Positions 15,041 to 24,688 of a stretch of DNA of 64,000 bases are shown here, piece after piece. The stretch lies in contig NZ_JAUNLS010000001.1 of the NCBI RefSeq assembly GCF_030532325.1, positions 210,673-274,672 on the forward strand, written 5' to 3'. The notes beneath the pieces were generated by a model. The model was not told the DNA's origin. It made no database searches and worked only from the letters and a program-made list of their open reading frames with translations. Every line of letters starts with the position of its first letter. Position 1 is the first letter of the stretch. The stretch is from Corynebacterium sp. (GTDB lineage: Bacteria > Actinomycetota > Actinomycetes > Mycobacteriales > Mycobacteriaceae). Position numbers and translations under genes: made by a program.

Positions 15041-17143
15041 TTACTTGCTGTCCTCGGTGCCTGATTGCTGGGTGCCTGAGTGCTCGGTGCTGGATTCTGT
15101 GGTGCCGGACTTCTCGGTGCCGGGGGCGCTGTCAAGCGCGGCTTCCTCCCAGCTCTCCACCAGCTCCTGGATGTCCGCGTGCCCCAAGTCACGGGCCTCC
15201 TCCTCGGAGATATACTCGCCCGTCTCGTAGTCATAGGGCACGGGGTCGCCGTCCTCATCGGTGCGCACGTACCACTCCGTGACTTCCTCGGAGGTCGAGT
15301 CAAACTCGGCGCCGGTGGCGTACTCGGAATCATGAGCCGTCTCCTCCACCGTCAGGGCAAAGTCATCGCCGTGCTCGCGCACACCGTGGACCACCGCATT
15401 GGCCAGCGCCTGCTCCTCAAAGTGATGTCGGATCACCACCGGATCCGAGGAGAGCTCGCGCATCAACGCCACCACCATAAGCACAATAATGACCGCGAAC
15501 GGCAAGGCGGTCACCGTAATGAAGTTCTGCAAACCGCGCAGCGCCTGGTCGCCGCCAGAGAGCAAGATGACCACCGCGATCCCGGCCATGCACACCACCC
15601 AGAAGATGGTGACCAGCTTGTTGGGCTGCGGGTTGCCGCGCTGGGACAGCTGCGAGTTCACGATGGACGCCGAATCCGCCGTGGTAATGAAGAACACCGC
15701 CAGCATCACGATGACCAATGGGGCAATCAGATTCGCCCCCGGCAGGTGATCCAGCACGATGAAGAAGATATCCTCAGCCGCCGGAATCGAATCAATCGTG
15801 CCATCCGGGGCGATGGGATCCGCCGAGTTGCGCTGCAGCCAGATCGTCGTGCCGCCCAGGATGGTAAAGGCCGCGACGATGATGATCGACGGGATGAAGA
15901 GCACGCCCAGCACGTACTGCTTGATGGTGCGGCCGCGGGAAATCTTGGCCACGAAGATGCCCACGAAGGGCGCCCAGGACACCCACCACGCCCAGTAGAA
16001 CGTGGTCCACGAGGACAAGAAGGTCTCCATATCTTCGCTCTCCGCCATGTTGGCCGAGAGCATCTCCGGGGACGTCGAGATGTACTCCACGATCACCGAG
16101 GGCAGCATGTTGGCCAGGAAGGCCGTGGGGCCCACCACGAAGAAGAAGATGGCCAGCAGCAGGGCCAGGCCCAGGTTGATATTGGACAGCCACCGGATGC
16201 CCTTAGCCACGCCGGATACCGCAGAGATGATCGTGCCGATGGACAGCACCACGATGATGCCGATGGCCACCGCGTTGCCCTCCGCGGACCAGCCGGTGAC
16301 CACGGTGACGCCGCGGCCGATCTGCAGGGCGCCGATGCCCAAGGAGGCCGCCGTGCCAAAGAGCGTGGCAATAATCGCCAGACCATCAATGATGCGCGCG
16401 GGCGTGGACTGCGTGCCCTTCGGCCCCAGGAAGGACTGCAGGATGGAACTCATCAGCGGCACACGCCCGCGGCGGTAGGACACGTAGGCCACCGCAAGGC
16501 CCACCACGGCATAGATAGCCCAGGCGTTGATTCCCCAGTGCATGGCCGCCTGCGCCAGTGCTCCCAACTGTGCTTCTGCCGACGCCGCCTCATAGGCCCC
16601 CGGGCGCGGGGACAGGTAGTAGGTCAGCGGCTCGTAGGGGCCGAAGAAGATGATGCCGATGCCAATGCCGGCGCCGAAGAGCATCGCCGCCCAACTCACC
16701 GTGGAGTACTCCGGCTCCTCGCCATCGAGCCCCAAGGGGATCCTGCCGAACTTAGAAAACGCCAGATACAGCAGGAAAAACAGCAGGCTGGCCGCCAGGA
16801 TGGTAAAGACCCAGCCCAGGTTGGACATCACCCACGACAGCGCCGCCGAGGAGACATCAAAGACCTGCTGCGGGCGCGTGACACCCCACAGCACGAAGGC
16901 GATGATGAGCCCGCCGACGGTAATGAGGATGGGCTTATCGATGCTGTACTTGACCTTCTGTTCCTCAATCGAGACACCCGGCACCAACGCGGGGTGAATG
17001 TTGTGCGGGTAGACGATGTCCTTGAGGATGCGCCGCGCCCTGCGCGTGCGGCTTCGGCTCGCGACGTCCGGGGTGACGCTGTCTGGCTCTGTAATTCCGT
17101 GCGCATCGACGGAACGTGCGCCGGATTTCTTCCGCTCTTCCAT
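15041..17143 (-). CDS. BCCT-family compatible-solute transporter
   Basis: 700 residues from ATG 17143; an upstream in-frame ATG at 17242 lacks an RBS. About 12 membrane segments lie between residues 75 and 575. The glycine-rich segment GAGIGIGIIFFG in TM3, the Trp/Tyr box HWGINAWAIYA (W-x4-W-x2-Y, as in BetP's substrate site) and FYWAWWVSWAPFVGIF followed by SRGRTIKQY are present, so uptake of glycine betaine, ectoine or a related solute is likely. The long acidic C-tail (about 115 residues), rich in Ser/Thr/Gly at the end, may be osmosensory. C. glutamicum has four such carriers; which one this matches cannot be told. Confidence 0.88.
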   Translation of the reverse strand: MEERKKSGARSVDAHGITEPDSVTPDVASRSRTRRARRILKDIVYPHNIHPALVPGVSIEEQKVKYSIDKPILITVGGLIIAFVLWGVTRPQQVFDVSSAALSWVMSNLGWVFTILAASLLFFLLYLAFSKFGRIPLGLDGEEPEYSTVSWAAMLFGAGIGIGIIFFGPYEPLTYYLSPRPGAYEAASAEAQLGALAQAAMHWGINAWAIYAVVGLAVAYVSYRRGRVPLMSSILQSFLGPKGTQSTPARIIDGLAIIATLFGTAASLGIGALQIGRGVTVVTGWSAEGNAVAIGIIVVLSIGTIISAVSGVAKGIRWLSNINLGLALLLAIFFFVVGPTAFLANMLPSVIVEYISTSPEMLSANMAESEDMETFLSSWTTFYWAWWVSWAPFVGIFVAKISRGRTIKQYVLGVLFIPSIIIVAAFTILGGTTIWLQRNSADPIAPDGTIDSIPAAEDIFFIVLDHLPGANLIAPLVIVMLAVFFITTADSASIVNSQLSQRGNPQPNKLVTIFWVVCMAGIAVVILLSGGDQALRGLQNFITVTALPFAVIIVLMVVALMRELSSDPVVIRHHFEEQALANAVVHGVREHGDDFALTVEETAHDSEYATGAEFDSTSEEVTEWYVRTDEDGDPVPYDYETGEYISEEEARDLGHADIQELVESWEEAALDSAPGTEKSGTTESSTEHSGTQQSGTEDSK

Positions 17144-17263
17144 TAATGCACCTATATTTTCTTCAGCTTTATCAGCTCTATGCCCCGTGCAGGGCTTTCT
17201 TACTCTGTACTCAGTACTGTGAACTTGGTTTAATTCGGCCACGCGCCGACGCGCCTATAGCCG

Positions 17264-17289
17264 ATGGCTCCCCATTTGCGGGGAGCCAT
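17264..17289. repeat. Perfect 10-bp inverted repeat between divergent genes
   Basis: ATGGCTCCCC, a 6-nt loop, then GGGGAGCCAT. It lies 121 nt upstream of the BCCT start and 81 nt upstream of the sensor kinase start. No T-run follows on either strand. It may be an operator or a transcription-blocking hairpin between the two units. Confidence 0.6.
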
Positions 17290-17369
17290 GCCACCCACCA
17301 TACCTGGCGTTTTCCCTGAATACGGGCCTACCCACATTTTGACGCCACCCCCTGGCTGGTAAGTTCGCA

Positions 17370-18563
17370 GTGGTGAGATCCCCTGTACACGCACTTTCCA
17401 CCCCTGTGTGGGTTCGGCCGCGTCTAGGGGACGTACTGCTCACCATCGCGGGTGCGGCACTCGCCCTTTTCTATTCCTTCAATGCCTCCTCAGCAGTGGG
17501 AATAGCGCAAGCAGTGCTGTCGTGGGCATTCATCCCCGGACTGTTGTGGTGGCGCACGCGCCCTGTCCCAAGCGCCGCGTGGCTCACCGTGTGTTTGGCC
17601 GGGTGGAGCATCACCTGGCTTGCCGCGCTGCCCGCCAACACCGGCTACTCACCGTGGCTGTTGGCCGCGCCGCTAGCGGTCTATAGCACCACGCGCCACA
17701 GCGCCCAGCGCAACGCCGGTGCGATTATGTACGCCGTGATGCTCGCCGCCAGCTTCCTCTCACCGGTGATGTGGCACATCGATCTCGATGATTTTTCCTT
17801 GCACTACCGCACGGGCACCCAGCTCGTCTTCGGCATTAGTTTCCACTGGCTGTTGCTGAGTGCTGTCTTTAGCCTGGCCCGCTACATGCGCCGCCAGGAG
17901 GAGGACCGTCGCGCCCGCGAGGCCGCGGCCCACCGGGAGGAGCGCCTGCTCATCGCCCGCGAGCTGCATGATGTGCTGGCGCATTCCCTCACGTTGCTCA
18001 AGGTGCAGGCCAACGCGGGCTTGGTGGCGGCGCGCGAGGAGCCGCAGGCCGCGCGCGAAGCCCTCGAGAATGTGCGAGATACCGCCGATGCTGCGCTTGG
18101 CGATGTCCGCTCCATCGTCCATGCCCTACGCGGCTCGGAAGGCAACGCCTCCTCCGCGGACCGCCAACCCACACAACAGCTGGCAGATCTTCCTGAACTC
18201 ATTGCCGGATTCCGCGATGCCGGTTTGCTCGTCGCAGCCGATAGTGCTCCACCACCCTCGCCCCCACTGCCGGCACTGACGCAGTTGGCCGTGGTGCGCA
18301 TCGTCTCAGAAGCCCTCACCAACGTCGTGCGGCACCAAGGTCCCGGCACCGAGGTTCAGATCAGTATCAACTACTCTCCTCAGGTGCGCATTGACGTCGA
18401 GTCCCGCACCACTCACCCCTCGCCCAGCGGCGCTCACGGCACCGGCAACGGATTGACTGGGCTACACGAGCGCGCGGAATCCCTCGGCGGAGCACTTTCC
18501 GTCTCAGGGGATGCCCACCACTTCCGCCTGTGTGCCACACTTCCTCCAGGAGCTCTGTCATGA
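17370..18563 (+). CDS. Sensor histidine kinase (HisKA_3 type)
   Basis: 397 residues. Four or five short-looped membrane segments (about 17-160) with almost no extracellular domain, an intramembrane-sensing layout. The phosphoacceptor is His200 in ARELHDVLAHSLTLL; the ATPase part has the N-box SEALTNVVRH and G-box GNGLTGLHERAESLGG. Two tandem GTG codons (17370, 17373) could start it. Its stop overlaps the response regulator start. With the ABC transporter downstream it fits the kinases that control cell-wall-antibiotic or antimicrobial-peptide defence. Confidence 0.9.
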   Translation: MVRSPVHALSTPVWVRPRLGDVLLTIAGAALALFYSFNASSAVGIAQAVLSWAFIPGLLWWRTRPVPSAAWLTVCLAGWSITWLAALPANTGYSPWLLAAPLAVYSTTRHSAQRNAGAIMYAVMLAASFLSPVMWHIDLDDFSLHYRTGTQLVFGISFHWLLLSAVFSLARYMRRQEEDRRAREAAAHREERLLIARELHDVLAHSLTLLKVQANAGLVAAREEPQAAREALENVRDTADAALGDVRSIVHALRGSEGNASSADRQPTQQLADLPELIAGFRDAGLLVAADSAPPPSPPLPALTQLAVVRIVSEALTNVVRHQGPGTEVQISINYSPQVRIDVESRTTHPSPSGAHGTGNGLTGLHERAESLGGALSVSGDAHHFRLCATLPPGALS

Positions 18564-19225
18564 CTATCCGAGTTCTCCTTGCTGATGACCAAGCGCTGCT
18601 CGTCACAGCGTTGTCCACAATCCTCAACACACAGCCCGATATTGACGTGGTCAGCACCGCTGATAACGGCCGTGCTGCCGTCGCAGCCTGCCGTGAACAT
18701 CTCGTTGACGTCGCTGTTCTCGACATTCGCATGCCGGGAATGGATGGCATCGCCGCGGCCCGCCTCATCCGGGCACAGCATCCCACGGTGCGCATCATCA
18801 TCTTGACCACGTTTAATGATGATGGCTTGGTCCGCGAGGCACTCGAGGCCGGCGTTCACGGCTTTCTTCTCAAGGACGCCGACCCAGACCAGCTATGTGA
18901 TTCAGTCCGCTGCGTCGCACGCGGCGAATCCGTGCTCGCCAGCGCAGTCACGGGCGGGGTGCTGGACGCGTACCGCGCAGCAATCGGCGGGCGCGGCGAG
19001 CTCAGCCCAGCCCAGCGCCAGGGGATCGCACAAATTACCTCCCGCGAGCGTGACGTCCTTCTGCTGGTGGGCCAAGGTGCAACCAATCCGGAGATTGCCG
19101 AGGCCCTCCACATCGCACCAACCACCGTGAAAACACATGTCTCCGCACTCATGAGCAAGCTGGCAGCTCGCGACCGGGTAGCACTCGTACTCACAGCGCT
19201 CAAGGCCGGCCTCCTACCGCGGTAG
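18560..19225 (+). CDS. NarL/LuxR-family response regulator
   Basis: 221 residues from ATG 18560 (ATGA overlap with the kinase). The receiver domain has the acidic pair LLADDQ, the phosphorylated Asp55 in VLDIRMPGMDG, the Thr of ILTTF and the Lys of LLKDA. The C-terminal LuxR HTH reads ERDVLLLVGQGATNPEIAEA and TTVKTHVSALMSKL. Likely activates the ABC genes that follow after a 70-nt gap. Confidence 0.93.
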   Translation: MTIRVLLADDQALLVTALSTILNTQPDIDVVSTADNGRAAVAACREHLVDVAVLDIRMPGMDGIAAARLIRAQHPTVRIIILTTFNDDGLVREALEAGVHGFLLKDADPDQLCDSVRCVARGESVLASAVTGGVLDAYRAAIGGRGELSPAQRQGIAQITSRERDVLLLVGQGATNPEIAEALHIAPTTVKTHVSALMSKLAARDRVALVLTALKAGLLPR

Positions 19226-19295
19226 GAGAAGAAGCCTCAGAGTTTCCTCCGCCGCGCCGATGTGCTTCCTATGCGGGCAGCGCAGTGTTGACGCT

Positions 19296-19994
19296 ATGGC
19301 TGAAAACAGAACGCATCCCACCCTCACTCTGTCTCACGTGGCCGCCGGCTACGGCTCCGATCCAATTCTCCAGGACATCTCGCTGGAGCTACGCGGCGGC
19401 AAGGTCTTTGCTCTGCTGGGCAGAAACGGCGTGGGAAAGTCCACGTTGCTCTCCACCATCGTCGGCCTGATCACTCCGACGGCAGGCCGCATTGCGCACA
19501 CGGGGCATATTGGAGCAAGCATCAACGAGCCCGCCCTGTACGAGCACTTGAGTGCCCTCGACAACCTCCTCGTACATACGCGTCTTTTAGGGCTTCCCCG
19601 CGCTGAGGCCGGGCGCGCACTGCGCGTCGTAGGCCTAGACGCTCGCAGCCGCGCAAAGGTAAAGACCTTCTCCACGGGCATGCGGGCCCGCCTTGCTCTG
19701 GCACAAGCCATCCTGGGAGATCCGGAAATCCTCATCCTCGACGAGCCACACAATGGCCTTGATCCGCAAGGCATCGCCCAGCTGCGTGTCCTCCTTCGTT
19801 CGTGGGCACGCGAGGGGCGATTGGTTATCGTAAGCTCTCACCAGCTTGGTGAGGTCCTGCACCTCGCCGATGACGTAGCCATCCTCGCCGCAGGACGAAT
19901 CAGCTACAGTGGACCGCTCGAAGAGCTGGCCCCAGAGGGCAACCTCGAAGAGGAGTTCTTCCGTCTATCCGCGCTGGAGGGCAGCCGTGCCTAG
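19296..19994 (+). CDS. ABC transporter ATP-binding protein (BcrA/lantibiotic-immunity type)
   Basis: 232 residues from ATG 19296. Walker A GRNGVGKST, signature variant FSTGMRARLALAQA, Walker B ILILDEPHNGLDP and H-loop SSHQ. The FSTGM signature instead of LSGGQ is typical of BcrA/NisF/SapF-type exporters of peptides. It overlaps the permease gene by 8 nt. Confidence 0.88.
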   Translation: MAENRTHPTLTLSHVAAGYGSDPILQDISLELRGGKVFALLGRNGVGKSTLLSTIVGLITPTAGRIAHTGHIGASINEPALYEHLSALDNLLVHTRLLGLPRAEAGRALRVVGLDARSRAKVKTFSTGMRARLALAQAILGDPEILILDEPHNGLDPQGIAQLRVLLRSWAREGRLVIVSSHQLGEVLHLADDVAILAAGRISYSGPLEELAPEGNLEEEFFRLSALEGSRA

Positions 19995-21447
19995 AACACG
20001 ACAGCGCGGCAATGCACGTGCAACGATTCCGCTCAGCAACTATCTGCGCAGCGAACTTACCCGCGCTCACGGCTCGGCCTTGCAGTGGCTGCCGCTGCTC
20101 AGCCTCCCCCTCGCGTTGCTCACCTTCATTCTCGCACGCGTGACTGGCAGTGGAGGAGCGGAACGCTCCAGCGTCCTGCTGTGGCAGGCCATCTTCGTCA
20201 CTGGTCTACTCGCGCCCCTCGCTGCGGTGTTTGCTTCCACTGCGGAGGCGCGCGAGAAAGCCGCGCACGGCGGCGGTATCTCCTACCGCGGGGTAAGTTC
20301 CTATCGGCTACGCCTCGCACGGTTCGTGGTGGTTGCGACCTCGATTGGCGCATTCTGCCTCATCAACTTTGGGCTCAGCGCTCTGGCTGCTTGTGGTGAA
20401 GCCCCACGCATCCTTCTCATCGGCGCGGTCTGCTGGCTGGCCATGAGCGCCATGGCTGGTTTCAGCGCAGCGGCCGCACGGCGTTGGGGCACGGTCCCTG
20501 CCTTGGTCGCGGCGGTGGTCTGGCAAGGGCTAAGCATCATTCCTTCCGTGGTGGAAGGACCACGGTGGTGGATCCTTCCCATGGCTTGGCCCATGCGGCT
20601 ACTTTTGCCCCTCATCGGTGTGCACACGAACTCCACGCCTCTGGAGGAGGACGCCACATTGGCCACTGCCGACGCATGGGCGCCGTTGCTCCTGTGCCTA
20701 CTGCTTGGTGTCTCCGGAGCGTGCAGTGCGATCTTCGCTTCCCCGCGCCACCCGCATAGCTCCCGGCGAACACGCGCTTCCCAGACAACTGATCTGTGCC
20801 TTGTCCCCGCTGTTCTCCGGAGGGCAGAGGCCGGGCCGCGTTACCCGCTGCGCGCTCTAGCGCCAGTGATACTGCATCCAGGAGTGCGCGCATGTTTGGT
20901 GCTCGCGGCGATATTAAGTGGGGCGATTGCCTGGATTTACCCCACCAAGTACGTCCAGGGCTGGTGTGTCTTTGGGCTCTTCCCGCTGGGTGCCGGGCTG
21001 CTGGCGGTGCTGGTGTGGCCGGTGCTCAAACCTGCCTGGGGGCTGCTGCGCACTGAATATCCCCATATAACGCAGAGCGTCCTGATCTTGTGCGCGCTCA
21101 TTGTGGCAGCAGTAGTGTGCATGGGTTGGCTTCTGGGCCTCTCTTCCCCCGGAGCCGTGATGGCGCTGGCCACAACGTTGTGCTTCTTCCTCGCCGCAGT
21201 ACTGTGCATGGTGAAGTGGGGAGCAGCAGTGACCCTGGCGCTGAGCATCATCCTCACGATTTTCTCCGCCACCATCGGCGGCGATGTGCTCGCGGATTCT
21301 GCGTTGTGGATCCTCGCTATGCCTGCGTGGCCGGAAATTGCCACCAGCGCCGCACGCTTCCCCATTGCCCTAGTCCTGAGCATCGCGATGAGTGCCGCCG
21401 CGTGGATTGGCGCATCCACACTGCTCCCCAAGCTACTGACGCGCTAA
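19987..21447 (+). CDS. ABC permease with twelve predicted membrane segments
   Basis: 486 residues from GTG 19987. Hydrophobic segments number about twelve, six before and six after a basic Ser-rich linker at about residues 250-285. This looks like two lantibiotic-immunity permeases (LanE- and LanG-type, about 240 residues each) joined in one chain. No extracellular bacitracin-sensing domain like that of BceB is seen. Encoded last in the kinase-regulator-ATPase-permease operon; the 3' end overlaps dnaE2 by 4 nt tail to tail. Confidence 0.78.
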   Translation: MPRTRQRGNARATIPLSNYLRSELTRAHGSALQWLPLLSLPLALLTFILARVTGSGGAERSSVLLWQAIFVTGLLAPLAAVFASTAEAREKAAHGGGISYRGVSSYRLRLARFVVVATSIGAFCLINFGLSALAACGEAPRILLIGAVCWLAMSAMAGFSAAAARRWGTVPALVAAVVWQGLSIIPSVVEGPRWWILPMAWPMRLLLPLIGVHTNSTPLEEDATLATADAWAPLLLCLLLGVSGACSAIFASPRHPHSSRRTRASQTTDLCLVPAVLRRAEAGPRYPLRALAPVILHPGVRACLVLAAILSGAIAWIYPTKYVQGWCVFGLFPLGAGLLAVLVWPVLKPAWGLLRTEYPHITQSVLILCALIVAAVVCMGWLLGLSSPGAVMALATTLCFFLAAVLCMVKWGAAVTLALSIILTIFSATIGGDVLADSALWILAMPAWPEIATSAARFPIALVLSIAMSAAAWIGASTLLPKLLTR

Positions 21448-24400
21448 CGAAAATCCCGCGAACCGCGCGAGAGCCACTCCCCCAGCGCCAGGGGCTCGAA
21501 CTTATCGGCGCTCACGGTCACGGCGCCGGAGGCGTTGTGCACGATGCCCCGTACCACCAGCGCCTTCGATGTGCGGGCCAGCACCTTGTGGCGCTCCCAC
21601 AGGCCGGGCGAGACCATGACGTTCATCAGCCCTGTCTCATCCTCCATGCCCAGAAACGTTACCCCGGAGGCCGTGCGCGGGCGCTGCCGGTGGGTGATGA
21701 TCCCTGCGATGCGCACGCGGGTGCCGTCGGGGACCTCGTGGAGTTGGACGGCGGTGCGGATATCGTCGCGGTCGAGTGCTGCGCGCACCAGCTCCATCGG
21801 CTGGGCGTTGTGGGTAACACCGGATGCGGCGACGTCGGCAGCCATGAGCTCAAAAGCACTCATGCCCGGCAGCGCGGGGGCGTCAATGGCAGACAGCCCC
21901 GGCAGCATCCCGGCGCGCTCCGTGGCGGCCACGCCCGCCTGCCACAGCGCCTGCCGGCGGGTCACCCCAAAGCAGTCCAGCGCGCCGGCGGCGGCGAGGG
22001 CCTCGACGTGCTCGACGCTGAGATCGGCACGCCGGGAGAGATCCGCGATGTCGCTAAACGGGCGCTGCGCGGCCGCGGCCTCGATGCGCTCGGCGGCCTT
22101 CTCCCCCAGGCCATTGATGAGATTGAGGCCGAGGCGGATGCCGACGGCGTCGGTGGTGGGGGCGTCGCCAAGCCCGGCGCGAGGGTATTTCTCCGGGCGC
22201 GCCTGCGTGCCGGAGGCGTTGACGTCCAGCGGGAAGATGCGCACCCCGTGGCGGCGAGCGTCCTGGATGAGGGACTGCGGGGAGTAAAAGCCCATCGGCT
22301 GCGCGCGCAGCAGGCCCATGCAAAACTCCGCCGGGTAGTAGCGCTTAAACCACGCGGAAAAGTACACCAGGGAGGCAAAGGACTGCGAGTGGGACTCCGG
22401 GAAACCGTAGGCGGCGAAGGCGACGATCTTGTTCCACAGGCGGTCAGCCACCTCCCCCTCAATGCCGTTGGTGGCCTTGAGCCCATCGTAGAAGCGCTGC
22501 TTGAGCGCGGCCATCCGGGCAGGCGAGCGCTTGGAGCCCATCGCGCGGCGCAGATCATCGGCTTCGGCGCCGCTAAAACCGGCGGCGTCGACAGCAATCT
22601 GCATCAGCTGCTCCTGAAACAGCGGGATGCCCAGGGTCTTGCCCAGGGATTTCTCCAGCACGGGGTGGTCATAGGTCACCGGCTCGCGCCCGTCGCGGCG
22701 GCGCAGGTAGGGGTGCACCGAGCCGCCCTGAATGGGGCCGGGGCGGATGAGCGCGACCTCCACGACGAGGTCGAAGAAGACCCGCGGTTTCAGCCGCGGC
22801 AGGGTGGACAGCTGCGCGCGGGACTCCACCTGGAACACACCGACGGCGTCGGCCTGGCAGAGCATCTCGTAGACTGCTGGGTCCGCAAGATCCAGCTCCC
22901 AGAGGTTGATCTCCTCGCCGGTGGTCTCCCGCACCAGGTCGATCATGTGGTGCAGTGCCTCCAGCATGCCCAGGCCCAGCAGGTCGAACTTCACCAGGCC
23001 CGCCGCGGCGCAGTCATCCTTGTCCCACTGCAGCACCGAGCGGCCCTCCATGCGCGCCCACTCGGTGGGCACCACGTCGGCGATGGGCCTATCGCACAGC
23101 ACCATGCCGCCGGAGTGGATGCCCAGGTGGCGCGGCTGGCCCAGGAATTGTTCCGCCAGCTTTTCCACGTCACTCGGCGGCTGACTCAGCCCCTTGGACC
23201 AAGAATCCGCCGCACCCTGCGGGTAGCCCAGGGCCCGGGCGGCGTCGCGGGTTGCACCCTTGCGGCGGTAGGTGATCACGTTGGCCACCTGAGCGGCGCG
23301 CTCGCGCCCGTGGGTGTCATAGACGTACTGAATGACCTCCTCGCGGCGGCCGGATTCGATGTCGATGTCGATGTCCGGCGGGCCGTCGCGGTCCGGGGAG
23401 AGGAAGCGCTCGAAGAGCAGGCCCGCGGAGATCGGCTCGGCGTTGGTGATGCCCAACGCGAAGCACACCGCGGAGTTCGCCGCCGAGCCACGCCCCTGGC
23501 ACAGGATGTTTTCCCGCTTACAAAAATCCACCAGATCGCACACGATGAGGAAGTAGCCGGGAAAGCCCAGCTGCCCGATCACCCCCAGCTCGTAGCGGAT
23601 CTGCTCCCAGGCGCGCTCGCGCACGTCTGCCGGCCGCGAGGCGTAGCGGCGCTCGGCGCGCTGCCAGGTGAGATGTTCCAGCCAGCTCATCTCCGTGTGA
23701 CCTTCCGGCACCGCGCAATCCGGCAGGTTGGGGGCTAAGGCCTCCCAGGTAAAGGAGCATTCCTGCAACACCTGCACGGTCTCCGCGATGAGCTCGGGGC
23801 GGTCAGGCAGCATCTGCCGCATCTGCTCCCCGGAGCGCAGCCAGCCGGCACCCATGGGGTGCGCGCTGGGGGCGGCCTCCGCCACGGAAAGCCGCTGGGC
23901 AAGGGCCTGCTTGGCCGCGGCGAGGCGGGCACGCTGCCGGGTGGCGGCCGCGGGGCGGGCGGTGGCGATGGCCCGCATGTTGTTATATTTATCCAGCATG
24001 AGGTGGTGATCAGCGTCTTGTGGGGTCATGGTGCAGGCATACTCCAAAACCATGCTGTCTATTTTTATTCTTTCGAGCACATCATCGATTCGCTCCATCC
24101 ACCGCCAGTCCAGCAGGAAGAGGCACTCCTCCTGTAGCTGCGCGGCGATCTCCTCCAGCGGAGGGTAGGCCACCCCGCCCTTCTCCCCGGCGTCCATGCG
24201 AGCGCGCGCGATGAGGCGCGAAAGCCGGCGGTAACCCTCCGGGGTGCGCGCCAGCACGGTCAGCGGGGCCGGGCCCACGCTGAGCTCCGCGCCAAAGACG
24301 GCGGGCAGGCCCACCGTGGCAGCGGCTTCCGCGAACTTCATCAGCCCGTAAAAGCCATCCCTATCTACCAGCGCCAAGCCCTCAAGGCCCAGCTCCACCG

Positions 24401-24626
24401 CGCGGGCCACCAGCTCCTCCGGCTCGGAGGCGCCCTGCAGGAAGCTATAGGAGCTCACGGCGTGCAACTCCGCAAAGGGCACGCTGCTGCGCCCGCGCCG
24501 CACGGCCCCGGCGGTGCCGGCCGCCTCCCCGCGGTGCGCCACCGGGACCGGCGTGGGCGTGGGCCTGCCAGATAGAATGCGCTCCACGCGCGACCACGGC
24601 AGCGCCGCTCCCCCATTGAATCTCAT
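21444..24626 (-). CDS. dnaE2: Error-prone DNA polymerase DnaE2
   Basis: 1060 residues from ATG 24626. PHP domain at the N-terminus (FAELHAVSSYSFLQGASEPE), catalytic palm aspartates in PPDIDIDIES, finger region with GMVLCDRPIADVVPTEWARM, and C-terminal HhH and OB parts (GVTFLGMEDETGLMNVMVSP). The length and N-terminus (MRFNGGAALPWSRVERILSG) are those of the SOS-induced DnaE2 rather than replicative DnaE1. TATGGT ends 6 nt before the ATG and an SOS box sits just upstream. Works with ImuA' and ImuB, encoded at 30-32 kb. Confidence 0.94.
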   Translation of the reverse strand: MRFNGGAALPWSRVERILSGRPTPTPVPVAHRGEAAGTAGAVRRGRSSVPFAELHAVSSYSFLQGASEPEELVARAVELGLEGLALVDRDGFYGLMKFAEAAATVGLPAVFGAELSVGPAPLTVLARTPEGYRRLSRLIARARMDAGEKGGVAYPPLEEIAAQLQEECLFLLDWRWMERIDDVLERIKIDSMVLEYACTMTPQDADHHLMLDKYNNMRAIATARPAAATRQRARLAAAKQALAQRLSVAEAAPSAHPMGAGWLRSGEQMRQMLPDRPELIAETVQVLQECSFTWEALAPNLPDCAVPEGHTEMSWLEHLTWQRAERRYASRPADVRERAWEQIRYELGVIGQLGFPGYFLIVCDLVDFCKRENILCQGRGSAANSAVCFALGITNAEPISAGLLFERFLSPDRDGPPDIDIDIESGRREEVIQYVYDTHGRERAAQVANVITYRRKGATRDAARALGYPQGAADSWSKGLSQPPSDVEKLAEQFLGQPRHLGIHSGGMVLCDRPIADVVPTEWARMEGRSVLQWDKDDCAAAGLVKFDLLGLGMLEALHHMIDLVRETTGEEINLWELDLADPAVYEMLCQADAVGVFQVESRAQLSTLPRLKPRVFFDLVVEVALIRPGPIQGGSVHPYLRRRDGREPVTYDHPVLEKSLGKTLGIPLFQEQLMQIAVDAAGFSGAEADDLRRAMGSKRSPARMAALKQRFYDGLKATNGIEGEVADRLWNKIVAFAAYGFPESHSQSFASLVYFSAWFKRYYPAEFCMGLLRAQPMGFYSPQSLIQDARRHGVRIFPLDVNASGTQARPEKYPRAGLGDAPTTDAVGIRLGLNLINGLGEKAAERIEAAAAQRPFSDIADLSRRADLSVEHVEALAAAGALDCFGVTRRQALWQAGVAATERAGMLPGLSAIDAPALPGMSAFELMAADVAASGVTHNAQPMELVRAALDRDDIRTAVQLHEVPDGTRVRIAGIITHRQRPRTASGVTFLGMEDETGLMNVMVSPGLWERHKVLARTSKALVVRGIVHNASGAVTVSADKFEPLALGEWLSRGSRDFR

Positions 24627-24641
24627 GCACCAACCATAGGA

Positions 24642-24657
24642 TCGAACACCCGTTCCC
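24642..24657 (-). promoter_or_regulatory. LexA/SOS box of dnaE2
   Basis: TCGAAC-N4-GTTCCC matches the actinobacterial SOS palindrome TCGAAC-N4-GTTCGA at ten of twelve bases. It lies 15 nt upstream of the dnaE2 ATG, just behind a -10-like TATGGT (24638-24633), so bound LexA would block the promoter. Confidence 0.75.
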
Positions 24658-24688
24658 GTCAAGACAGCTCGGGGCGGCGCGAAACTAG

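Noticed and set aside
15080-17146. 688-codon frame antisense to the BCCT gene
   Set aside because: Composition is dominated by Arg, His, Gln and Gly, and it mirrors the GC-rich third positions of the real gene.
21090-23738. Very long open frame (882 codons) on the plus strand
   Set aside because: It lies antisense to dnaE2, has the low-complexity Arg/Gly/His/Ala composition of a shadow frame in GC-rich DNA, and has no recognisable motif.
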